Assembly: GCF_963678635.1 (NCBI RefSeq)
Contig: NC_087068.1
Coordinates: forward strand, 7,683,027 to 7,747,026
Direction of reading: 5' to 3'
Length of the DNA: 64,000 nt
Origin: Symsagittifera roscoffensis
Taxonomy: Eukaryota; Xenacoelomorpha; Acoela; Convolutidae
How positions within the stretch are numbered: the first letter of the stretch is position 1; each line of letters starts with the position of its first letter. The notes under the pieces were generated by a model. It was not told the DNA's origin and did not search any database. It worked only from the letters and a program-made list of their open reading frames with translations. Shown in pieces: positions 45,700-57,400 of the stretch. Both the position numbers and the translations under genes were made by a program.

Positions 45700-46370
45700 G
45701 TTCCGACTTTCGCTTATTTGCGCGTTTTTTTTCTCTAGGAAAACTTAAACTACCAAAACGGCCGTTTTGACAATTTTTGACTAGCTTATTTTTAACCACC
45801 TTTAAAAATAAATTCATCTAAGCATAAAACTAAAATGGTACTTCAAGTGACGTAGTTTTAGAGTAAAAATAACGGCTTTGAAAACTGTTAATTTTGCCAA
45901 TTTGCTGGTCTTATTTATGCACGCTTCATACCCATGTATTTCTAACGATTAATGCGTAAAAGGCGAATTAGTCAGTGCTCACATAAGCATTCTCAAATCA
46001 ATTGAGACAAGTTAATTGTACCATTCTTTACTGGACGGAAATCGTATAGAAAAGATAGAATTTTATGTATCTTGTGTAACATACAACTTAATGTATCAAA
46101 ACTTCATTTTGGATATTTTTCTGAGATTGAAAACTTGAGACAAACTGAAGGCCATCAGAAATTTTATAGCCTTTTTTTGCCAATTTTCACAAAAAAAAAG
46201 AAAATGTTTCTTCTCTGTGTAATTTTTTTGTCAGAATTTTTGAAACTTTTTTTTTTGAAAAACTAAATGGACTATATTGATGCCCTGAGTTGAAAATGAT
46301 AAAAGTTGTTCAACTGCAGTAACTTTTGTTAGTTTTTAGGGGTTTAAAAGTTACCAGTTAACATATTGTA
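45700..46370 (+). mobile_element. Diverged Helentron-like copy
   Basis: Starts TTCCGACTTTCGCTTATTTG with TTGACTAGCTTATTTTTAACC and later AATGCGTAAAAGGCG, in the family's order. Strongly diverged, and no 3' hairpin is seen. Confidence 0.4.
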
Positions 46371-46621
46371 CTATATATTCAAAGTTCTCTATCAGTAGAA
46401 AAACTCACCTCAAAAATCATTTAAAAATGAATTGTGGCAAATTTGGTTCATTTAGTTGAAAAATTAACGCAAAGTTTATCACTATGTACATGATATTGCG
46501 CTTTAGAGAATATTCTAAAAGTGGTAAAAATGAGAAATTAGTTTAAAAAATCTATCAAAAAATGTAATATTGAAAATTGGCGTTTTTCTGTATGAAAGCA
46601 TTCAGATGAGTTCATGGTTGC

Positions 46622-46752
46622 TGCGCATTTGGTTGACCCTTGAAGGAGTCAAAAATTTGGTTGACATTTGGATGAGTCAAAATTTGTTGGGTCAAAATTG
46701 TACTTTGGAAGAGTCAATATTTTAGTTGAACCTTGGATGAGACAAATGTTTG
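46622..46752 (+). repeat. Minisatellite with TTGGATGAGTCAAAATTT-type units
   Basis: Four to five irregular units combining GGTTGACC(C)TTG, GGATGAGTCAAAATTT and variants, about 25-35 bp each. Noncoding. Confidence 0.7.
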
Positions 46753-46859
46753 CCATTTTGCAAGCATTTTTGTTTAGTCTGTTGAAGAAAATGGGAATCT
46801 TTTTGCCTGTATTTTTTTCTGTATTCACTCAATTTTCGACTTCTTAAGTATGTTTTTTT

Positions 46860-47195
46860 TGTGTGAAACTTTCTATACAAACTGAAAATTTTTGCTAACT
46901 TAGACTCAAATATGAAAATATAGTTTCACCTGTAATCATTTTTACAAAAATGCTGGGGTTAAAAAAGTATCATAAGACAGCAAATTGGGATGATTTGCTG
47001 TCTTATGACACGCATAAAATGCGCATTAATGGATTCTTAATAGCATTGCGACAAATGCATTTTCTCAATATTAGCAATCGAGACGCTTAATGCGTCCATT
47101 TTTAGATTACAATAGCCTGTAGAGGATTTTTAAGTGATCCTATGGTCCTAAAGTGCAGCTTCAACACTCAGGGCTCCACCCTAATTTAGGAGAAG
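46860..47195 (+). mobile_element. Diverged Helentron-like copy, 3' part
   Basis: TTTCACCTGTAATCATTTTTAC and TGGGGTTAAAAAAG are present, as is the 3' module with CACTCAGGGCTCCACCCTAA, where the hairpin is still partly paired. It also contains the inverted repeat CATAAGACAGCAAATT-gggatg-ATTTGCTGTCTTATG (about 46970-47008). Confidence 0.5.
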
Positions 47196-47514
47196 TGAGT
47201 GGTATTTTCACGATAGAGGGACTGAATGATGAATGATTTCGACCCCTAACAAAGTCGTTAGACTTTCGTATTGGCCAAATTACTTTTGCGCATAACCAAA
47301 AACCCGCCATTATTTATAGAAACTGAATTATAGGAGCTGAATTATACTGGTTTCAAAGTTTTCCAATACCCGACGTCGATTTTTAGCTTTTCTTGAGATT
47401 TTTGCGCTTTCTGTGAGAGTTTTGAAAACCTACATCTGTTTAGCTGAAACACAAAAAAGTTCCCACATTGGGTTCATCCAATCTCAGGGCCACTATTTAA
47501 GAGCAGTCTTTTTC

Positions 47515-48060
47515 CGGTCATTGAAATTGGGGAGGAGTTTTGTATTTGGGTAAAATGTGTTTTTTTTTTTTGTTGTTTTCCCAGTATTGAGAAAAAATGG
47601 TTTAAATTTTTTGGTTTTCAGTTCAATTTCGAGCAAATAAAGTAAGCGAACTGGCTTAAAGTAGCTTATTTCGCTTAATTTAAACCCCGGAAACTTACTT
47701 TACACAAGTGAAGGTACTTTTGAGAATTTTTAAGCGCCTTTTGGAAATCAAAAATTTTAAAACTTTTAAGAAAATTTCTGCAAAAAAATTGAAAAAAAAA
47801 ATTGTATTTTTTTTAAATTTTCATATATAGTCGTTTTAGTTTTTTTTAAACCATTTTTCTGAAAAAATTGTTGTCCAATTTGCCTGTTTTACTAAGACTG
47901 TCGAAAATGCCAAAATTTAAGTTTTACCTTCAGATCCTTTTATCACGCCACGCAGAATAATATACTTCAATTTGAAGAAAAAAAAAACATTTTTTCGATT
48001 TTGTATTTTTAAGGCTAAAGTTGGAGCACACTCTGCTACTTGCAAAAAACCGACTACACT
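47515..48060 (+). repeat. Dispersed family R4, copy
   Basis: Begins TTGGGGAGGAGTTTTGTATTTGGG, then CAGTATTGAGAAAAAATGG, TTTCGAGCAAATAAAGTAAGCG and GCTTATTTCGCTTAATTTAA, and ends in ATCACGCCACGCAGAAT and a CTAAAGTTGGAGCACACTCTG segment. The same order is seen at 53690, 59085 and, reversed, at 51830-52560. No frame of note. The class is unknown; no terminal inverted repeat is evident. Confidence 0.5.
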
Positions 48061-48459
48061 TGTTAGATCATATAGAACTTAGTTGCAGTAAATCCGCATT
48101 TGCTTAGGATTGTTTTTTAACACTTTTTTCAGTTTAAACTTTCATTTTAAAACGCAATTGGGCTCTTTTTCCTTCGCCCGCCATCTGCAAAGTTTTACTA
48201 GCGTCATATATACTTATTTGAGTTCATGATTGTTTTTAGTCTACAGTCCGTTCTTGGCATTTGACCTTGATGGTCAGTTGATTGATACCTCCCAACGGCA
48301 ACGTCAAAATCCAGTGGTGCTGAAATAGTTGACGCTTTAAGTTCTGCAACATACAGTTGATTGATTTATTTACATTTGGAATTTACATTGCTGAATTAAT
48401 CTTTTTCACACTAGTAAGCTTACTGCTAAAACCCCTATTACACTACAAAATTGAGGTGG

Positions 48460-48632
48460 GGGGGGGGGCAAAAGAGCGCGCAATTGGTATCATTTTTGCG
48501 CTGAACCTGTTTGCTCTGGCCGCTCCGACCACTGGGGAGTTAAAACGAAATGCGGATTGTTACTTGACAGAAGATAATCCGAGACAAGTGGCGCTGGAGG
48601 ACTATCATGTTGATGAGGTCTTTTTTCACTGA
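48460..48632 (+). other. GC-rich open island, possible exon fragment
   Basis: After a G tract, about 160 bp with much higher GC than its surroundings is open in one + frame (AIGIIFALNLFALAAPTTG, then NADCYLTEDNPRQVALEDY, stop at 48630-48632) and also in one minus frame. The + peptide has a hydrophobic stretch like a signal peptide. No family recognised and no flanking exon found. Could be an unrecognised exon or an element fragment. Confidence 0.2.
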
Positions 48633-51109
48633 TTCTGATTTAATTTGGATAGTTCAAAAAATCGGAATAAAAAAATTGTATTCGATTTAGGTCTCGTGAT
48701 TTCATACATGGCTGGGTCAATTTATTCACAAATTGATTCTTTAAAAACATTTGATTAAAGCTCACATTCAACGAAATATTTTTGATATAATTATTATGAT
48801 TTTTTTAAATAATCCGTAAAAAAGAAGCATTTTTTTTCGAAAACATAGGTGTCTTCCCAATAAATTTTGTAATATTTTTCAAAAACCACATTGTGTTCTC
48901 AGATCACTGAGGCTAGTGGCAACCGTTCTTTCTGTTCTGCCTCAAAAAAATTAACCAGTTTCAATTTTGTTATTTTTTTCGTTAGTGCCGTCGTTGTTAA
49001 AGGTCAAACAGCCCATGACAACATCGCTCCTTGTTTTTTATTTTCTACGCCCCCTTTTGAAGCAAAATCCGTCCAAATTTGCCTAAATGTCAAGATAAAT
49101 TAAGCAAATCTCGATTCGGGATTGTTCAATGATCTGGACTTTGTGAACCTGCCCCTTACTACTGGCTCAGAAGTTACCACAAATTGATTCTGACTTGCAA
49201 AATTTAGTCCTGATTTCGGAAATCTCATGAATTGATTAAAAAACTGAGGATTGGCTTTGATTTTCTCTGTTGATACGTTTCATTTTTGCCCACCTATTTC
49301 CTTGTAATAAGCCTCTTGTTTTTGATTACTTTCTTTTCGCTTGTTTTCTTTTTAAAACCTCCAAAAAAGGAAATGGGTTTGAAAAATTAATGGAAAATGA
49401 TTAAATTATTAAATAAAGCCGTCTGTGAATTACATGCTGTTGTGATTTCGTAATCCAAAAAGGTTTCAGTTCTGGTTTGGAAACTGTTACCAATTGTGAT
49501 ACTTCGTCAGTTTCTCAAAAATCATTCAATTGTTTTGCAGCATACTTTTGAAAATTTAATCTCGTTTCAGTAATTATTTCAAGGTAAAGTTCCTCTAACG
49601 GTATATTTTTGTCTACGATTCATTAATTTCATAGGCTTGCCGTTATGGGCTTGTTTCTATCTACTGCGAAGCGGGGATTGCTATCAGCTACAGAAATAGC
49701 ATGTGGTTGGTTGTGTAATTGGTTTTTTCTAGGGGCCTAAATAACTCACTGGTTACCACATGGGGGGTGGGGTATCAAAATGTGGGTGGGGGATGGAGTA
49801 GTTAATAAAATTCATGTCTAGTAGCGGATAAGCGAGATTGATATACTCGTTTTTGTAGACAAATAGAGACTACTTAAACATAAATGTAAAAACTTTAATC
49901 TAAGGTTTTGTCTAGGAATATTTAATCTTTTAATCCCACTTTCAATTCATTTTTGGTAGCCAATTGGGTAAGGGCGTTGTAATTAAGTTATCAGTACGAA
50001 GGACCAATCAAAAAAGAATTGCGTAACAATTGTAAAACACAAAAAAAGTGCACAAGAAAAAATGGCGACGCGACTGTAAACCGTTTCCTAAACTGAACTT
50101 ATACCATTTTATGCTAGTTTTTATTTGTTTCTCATTGGCTCTGTTGTTTTCATTCGTTTCAATCAAAATAAATTTTAGAGTATAATTTCATCAGATAAGA
50201 TATAAAAACGACGTTCAAGTTATTTCAAAATGAAAATTCCACCCATAATTGGTAAGCAGAGTATCCAGTTACCTTGTATTTAGTACAGAACGGTCCGACC
50301 ATAATTTTTTTCCGAAGTTTTCAAAAAATAAGCAGAAAAATTATTCTCTAAAGCAAAATCTCGGTATTTAGAAAGCGACCTCTCATGACTTTTCTCTAAG
50401 CTATCTAATTGGGCGTGAAGGAAGTCTACCCCCAACCTAATTTCTTACTACCCTCCCCCATAGTGGTGGTCGGAACAATAACTGTTTATAATTATTTGGC
50501 TATCAATGGAGATAATTCACAAAATCTTTATATTTGCAGGATTTAAAGGTGATTTTATTCCTGGGATTGAAAGATACAACAACTGCCTGAATTCCTGTTA
50601 TTGAGTTCAATTTATCATTTAAACTAGAAAAAAACTAGAACTGTTATTTTCTCCTTCAGTTATCGAGAAGAGGACAATTTGAAGTGGTCCGCCTCTTTTT
50701 TCAGACATAAAAAGCATCCGATAAATCCAGTCTGAAAAAAAAATTAATTATTCACCTTTGGCGGCTAAAGTTCTCGCACCAGAAGTAATACTTAGGCGAT
50801 TAAAAAGATCTTTAAATGCAAATTAACTTGGAATATTTCGGAGCAGCAAAGTTTATACGGACGCCTGGTTATCATCGCTAAAGAAGTATTTGAACTTTAC
50901 TGCTCAATTTATTTTTACGATGTTCTTGGAAAAAATTGTGTCTCAACAAATGCTTTTTACTCTACTACAAACGAATATTTATTGGCGCATTTTTTGAATA
51001 TAAAAACATACCTACTAAAAGCATACCTATTGAAGTATTGAAGCTATCTCAGTAGTTATAATAACTGATTACTTAACATAGATGCTTTAAAAACAGTTCT
51101 GATTTTGAA
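48633..51109. other. Intergenic upstream of the channel gene, unassigned
   Basis: No exon, RNA gene or clear repeat recognised. It includes G-rich tracts near 49762-49795. Promoter elements of the downstream channel gene cannot be pinned down. Confidence 0.4.
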
Positions 51110-51461
51110 ATGGATGTTATTTGCTTATTAGATCTTTTTCTTTCAAATTATCTATTTTTGACCATTTATCTTGTGTCTCCTGTTTTGTCAACAATCCCCC
51201 ACCCCTCGGCCGCGGGGGGAGTAGATTACTTCTCAGATGCCTACTCGTTCCCTTCCTCGGGGGGCCCCTCCTCCTCCTATGACTCATACTCGGAGGATTC
51301 GAAGTGGCAGCAGGAGTTGAAAGACCACTCCCACATAGACCAAATCAGGAGTCGAATCCTCCGACACAATACACTTCCTCACAATCGGAAGATGCCGGTT
51401 GATGTGTCTGTGAAGCTGGTCTTCGAAAGTGTCCGGGAGATCGGAGTTGACGCTACCATAG
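51110..51461 (+). CDS. Channel exon 1 (signal peptide, N-terminal extension)
   Basis: Start ATGGATGTT; a hydrophobic leader (LFLTIYLVSPVLS) follows. There is no splice acceptor between the leader and the mature part, so this looks like a true first coding exon. A Ser/Tyr-rich stretch precedes the conserved start of the ligand-binding domain (MPVDVSVKLVFESVREIG). Donor atag|gtaaca at 51461/51462, phase 1. Confidence 0.8.
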
Positions 51462-54400
51462 GTAACATTTCTAAACTGTTTTTACAGCAACACCCCCCCC
51501 CCACTCTTAAATGTTTTCAAGTGCTTTTGACCAAATGAAGCTCATGTTAAGATTGCCTGATTAATTAAAAGTTTGGCACGCATCGTAACCGCTCAGTTCA
51601 CACGTTTCCTCTTCCCAATTCGCAAACATGTAACATCGTTGGTTTGCGCACATAAACAGTTTTTGTCGGTGGTGGTTTCGGGAAGCGGTAGATGAGCCCG
51701 TTTCTGATTCGACATAATGACTTTAAGCAATTTTCCCCCTTATTTAAATTTTTTTGTAACGCAACATCGCAAAACCGCAATAAAGCAAAACCGCCGATGT
51801 CGTCAAACTATTGAAGCACCGAAATGTTTTTTTTTCAATAAAATTTTTTAACTTTGCTTAATTTAAAATAATTTTTCAAAATTGATTCAATTTCTATAGT
51901 TTCTTGCAAATTATTCAAAATGATTTCAAATTTACATTTTTCTGAAAATTTCTTGGGCTGTTACCCCAAACTTCAGGTAAAAGAGTTTCTTGGGAAAAAA
52001 TTGATCGATTTTAATGGACTATATCGGCAAATCTTAAACATTATAATTGATTTTCAAGGCAGATTTAACTTATCATTCTAAAATTCAACAAGGATAGACG
52101 GTTACTGAGCAAATAGCACACAAAGTACAGAACATAGTCTTAAAAAATGAAAAATGTGTTTTTCGAAATAGTACCTTTTTTTTTCTCTGTGGGGTGATAA
52201 ATTGAACAGAACGAAAAAATTAAACTCAGGCTTATGCGACAGTCATAGTAAAATAAGCAAATTGGACAACAGTGTTTGTAAAAAATGATTAGAAAAAACA
52301 AAAAAAAAACGTCATAAAATCAAAAAAAAAATTCAAACTTTTATACAGATTTTTTTTTTGAAAAATTGAAGATTTTGATTCACAAATTTTTGCAAAAAAA
52401 AATCCAAAAAAATCCAAAATATTTTTTAATCGACTAAAACTAAAATTATGCGGCTTAAATTAAGCATAAATAAGTTATTTTAAGCCTGCTCGCTCGCCTT
52501 TATTTGCTCGAAGCCGAAAAATTCAAACAAACTTTTCTCAACACAGGAAGAATGTTTTCGAAACCTTTTAAAGTCCAAATCACAACTGAATTGGCTCCAA
52601 TATGATATATTACTTGACCCATTCCAACTTATATTTGATTCCTGTGATACCTGATTTTGCGCGACAAAAATTGATGAAATATATTATTTTGTAAAGGTGC
52701 TTTTATTCAAACCAACTTCGATTTTATAATTATCCGTGTTTGACAAAATTTTTTGTTTTCTATCTAAAAAAGTATTGATGCCTTGAGCTCAAACTTTACA
52801 AAAATAATTTTAATCAAATAGTTCAGTTTTGTGGCATTTCAACCGTTTTTCTCTGCTTGTTTTGGGCCATCTGTTTGTTTTGAAGCGCAGTTTTGCTGTT
52901 GTTTTGAAAACTTTTACTTGGTAAGAAGACACCAAAAAAATCAAAGCCAGCAAAAATCAAGGCAAAAGACCAGCAAATATTTTCATATTTTATGATTTCT
53001 GCAAAAGTAATCAAATGAACTTTTTCGTAAAATTTCATTATTTTCAAAATTAACCCAAATCTAGCCTACTGGAGGGCTTTAATAGCAAGGGGTTTTTTTC
53101 CTGACAAAGCTATAACAGTATCCTTCTCATTAGTATTATAAAAGCCAAAAAAAATAGCTTTCGGTTAAAGTGCAACAATAATAGGATATGTTTAATCACT
53201 TATTTCTGTTTTACATTGATTTATCCGCCTTCAGCAACCCTATCATCCATTCAATTGTTTGCTAGAAAAACCTCAAACAATAATTGTCTATCTGGAAACA
53301 TTGTTTTTGGCTTCTAGTGTATAAAATAAAGCATAAGCCCATTTAAAAAAAAGATAGCGTTTTTGACAAAGCACGGTTCATTTGGGTTTTATTATTTTTT
53401 TTGAGTTTTCCTTTTATCCTTTGATGGTCTTTCGTTTTATTCGGGCGTTTGATTATAAGATGATTATAAGATATATACCAATTTCGAAGCACATGTTTCA
53501 TTTTAAAATGAAAAAACCTATGCAACTAAACTAATCTCCAGACTGTGACTAGATGACCAGAAAGAGTTTCAATATACAAACCTTAGAATTCATACGCACA
53601 GACACGCAGCGCACCAGAGATTGATCATTTGTGTCGACAATTTTTTGCCAATTGTTTCATGTAGTTTTGACAGTTTTATTCTGACCATTGAAAATGGGGA
53701 GAAACTTTGTATTCGGGTATGTTTTAGTTATTTTTCTTTTTTTTCTGATATTTATTTTGTTTTTCTACGCAAAGTCAGGTTCCATAAAAATCATCGGAAT
53801 GGGCCGTGTAATATCATATTAAAGCCTTTTTAGTCGTGTTTCGGGCAAATTTAAAAAATTTGCAAACGTTTTTTCAGTATCAAGAAAAATCCGTCTAAAT
53901 TTTTTGATTTTTGTTGTTTTTCGAGCAAACATAATGAGAAAGCAACCATTTTCAAAACTCCAAACAAATCAGTTACTACAAAAAATCATCGGTCTGAGTG
54001 AAGAGATATGTCAAATTGAAGCATTTTCAGCCCTGATCCCAATGACATGTAAATAACTTCAAAAAGTTGTCCAGTTTCGAGAAAAAATGGCTCAAAATTT
54101 TTGAGTTTCAATTCAAATTTGAGCGAGAAAAGCGAGAACATTTTTTTTGAAAATTTTTTAGTGACGACTAAAAAATATAATTTAGCTTTTTTTGAAATTT
54201 TTTTCTTGTCATTTGCTAATTTGCTTATGTTATTGCGGCTTTCAAAATTGTCTAGGTTGCAGGTTTGTGTCCGATACTTCTATAACACCACGACTCTAAC
54301 TTGAAAAATAGTTCAATGTGTTTTTTGAACAAAATGGTCGAGCATTCTGTGCTACTTCCAAAGCAATTAGTCATTCTTATTATTATTTAGAGCGTAATTG

Positions 54401-57400
54401 TATAGCATAAATCTCTAAAGCATATATTCAAATGATACAACAATTTATTCGATAACTTCATAAAAAAAAGTTTTTAATTCCATGGGGAAATTTTCAATCA
54501 TTAATTACAGAATTGTAATTTTCTTAATGCGTTTTTCAATTATACTTTGTTTCAATGAGTTAGAGAAACAATTTTGTTTCCTCACAAAACCTGCTTTTCA
54601 ATAATTTTTCCTGAGAAGTAAAAAAAAGTTCTGTTCTATTCAAAATGATTTGAAATGAAAGTTACAATTTTTTTAAACAAATTTTGGGACAAACCCAAAA
54701 AATCAATTCAAATCAATTTTGTTGAGACTTTGGTGGCTTTTAGAATCTTGCAAAAGTCCATCAATATCAATTTTTTGGCTACGATTTTTTTGTCTGTCTA
54801 AACTATTTTTAAAAGGTCCTTAATAGACCTTAATTTCAGTTTTTGTCAGTTCGAAGACAGTCAAAGTATGATAGATGGTCTTGATTCACCTTTTCAAAAC
54901 TGATCAGACGTATGGGAGGAAAAATGATAAAAGATTTAAAGATTAAAGAAGTCGTTTGGGTTTTTTGCCTTTTAAAGCTGATTTTGAAGTTGTCAGTCTG
55001 AGAGATTGAAGCCCAGAGGTGAAAATTGAATATTATCTTGTCAACTCCTCGGATTATGTGTTGTTGAAACAAATTTTTGTCCCTGTCACAAAAACTAATT
55101 GAATTGTTACAATTTTTGCGAATCGAAATGAATAAAACCATGAGCTGTTTTTTTGCGATGAAAAAAAAACTAAATTGATTAAATGTTATTTTTTTTTGCT
55201 CAGCAGGAAAGCTAAAACAATTGACTCAAAAGAAATTAGAAAGTTTTACAGTACTTAAGTATTAAATTATTAATTAGAAAGCGTCAAATTAATGAAAACA
55301 TTCTTTATTGAAAATGTGAAATGACAAGGTTGTTGAATTTGAACTTGGGGTAGAGTTCACATTGAATTTTTTTGCTATCTCAACAAAATAATGGTTAGGG
55401 CCTGTTAAACTTAGGTTCTAACGATGTGGCCATATTAATTATATTGATTTGCAACGATTAGCAGACATTTTCTGGATGAAAAGTAATGACATAATTATGA
55501 GAAAAATTTTTTTGGTAGCTGTAAAGTTTCGTTAATTCGAAAAAAAAATAAATTCAATTTCTTCTTTTTAGTTGAAAACATTTTTGCTGTAAGCCATGTT
55601 TAAAAACTAATTTCAATACGCGTAAAACATTATTACGTTTAATATATTAATATTATTAATTTTTAAATATCTAAATTAGATACAATTGTTCGAAGGAAAG
55701 AGATAGCAGAAAACCTGATAGGCCTAACAAATGTTCTCCTAATTTGAAACTACCTTCATGAATAATCGTATATGATTATGGTCTTTGACTGGAATTTTTA
55801 ATGGAATTTTTATATCATCCAAAAAATATTTTTGTCTTGAGCTCCATTTTAGAAAAAAATTGTTTACTTAAGATCATTTTTCGTTAAACTATTGGGGTTC
55901 AATTTATGCTAAATTGGCTAGTTGGGGATAATTAACGCGGATTAAATTTCGTGCCATTAACGTGTGATCCAAGATTCATTTTGTCTTAAAAATTGGACCA
56001 AATTGAAAAGAGGCAAATTTTTTGGTGATTTGAATATTTTGCTATATGCGAAACAGAACACTTCGTACTTTTTATAGTGTGTTGGGATATGATTTTTGAA
56101 AATTTTGCAAATTTTTCCTTTGTGATATTTTCGAAAATTATTTCAAAGATTTTGAAAGGCAGCCGGAACAAGCAGTCTCGTTAACCCGACTTTCGAATTA
56201 AATGAGGGAATATTTTGTTTTTGATATTTGTGGCCGTTTTCTCCAGACAGGTTTCGAACTTTTAACTAACATTTTTGGACAGAACTTTTTTATCATTAAA
56301 AAAATTGTTGCTCTCAGCTCAATTTTCAAAATTTTTAAATTTTTACCATTTTTTTAAAATTATGGGCGTTTATAGGTGCCAATTTGGCCAACTTGGGACA
56401 ATTATCGCGCGATATATTTCGTGCTAATAACGCGTAAGCGGATACTTAAACGGTTTTAAGAATCGGTCCAAAATAAATTGAGGCGTGCTTTTCCGTCTAT
56501 ATAAAGTTTTGCTATATGCGAATTGTATAAATTTGTATTTACGGTGTGGAGGACTTTTTCAAAAAAAACTTTGAAAGTTTCGTACGTTTTTTAAAGTGAA
56601 CTCTTTTTTGATAACCAAAAATGCAGTCGGATCACTCAGGGTTTTGGCCTGATAAGAGCAGTCTTGTTGTTCCGACTTTCGTAACGAAAGTAACGGAACG
56701 TTTGCGCTCGGTGTGGTTTTTGTTTTTCTTCAGACAAGTTTCGACTTTTTAACTAGCCAGTTTTGACAAAATATTTTAATATATCATTAATTTTTGAATG
56801 AGTTTGTTTGACCGGAGCTTAATTTTAAAAAAAATATTTTACCTGCGATCTTTTTTCGTAAAGTTATGGGGCCAAAATATTATCAATTTGGCCAATTTGG
56901 GACAATTAACGCGCGATATAATTCGCGCTATTAAGGCGTAAGCGGAGATTTAATCCGTCTAGAAATTGTTCCAAGTGGGTTCAAGGAAGCTTGTATGCCA
57001 TAATTGATTTGTTAATAGGAGCAAAATCTATCAGTTTGTATTTAATATGGCGTGTGGGGGGATGTTTTTGCAAAAAAAATCTGATTTTTTTTAAATTTCA
57101 TTTTATTTTATTACATTTAATTTTTTCAGGTTATTACTGCTCCATAGACCTTAAAAATAGTCGGAACGTTCATGGCTTCGTCCTGATACGAGCAGTCTTG
57201 TTATTATGAATTTTCTCCTAAATCACCCCTCACAGCCACCCCTCCATCCACCCCTATAGAAAATAAGATTTGTGGAAAAAATAAGAACTTGAATTAAGAA
57301 AAAATGTCGTCACCAAAATCTTTTGACACTCTTCCATCTGTATTTGCTTAGATATTCTTGGTTTATCACTAGTTCTATTTTATTATAGATTTCTACGTGG

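Larger units (their letters stand above)
51462..57388 (+). other. Channel intron 1 (5.9 kb)
   Basis: Holds R4 copies (about 51830-52560 reversed and 53690-54410) and the tandem Helentron-like array (55785-57202), plus AT-rich DNA. I found no further exon, and the phase-1 junction of exons 1 and 2 restores D-F-Y-V-E-F in the expected beta-strand. Confidence 0.6.

Noticed and set aside
55986-56171. Minus-strand 61-codon frame
   Set aside because: Falls within unit 1 of the Helentron-like array; noncoding in other copies.
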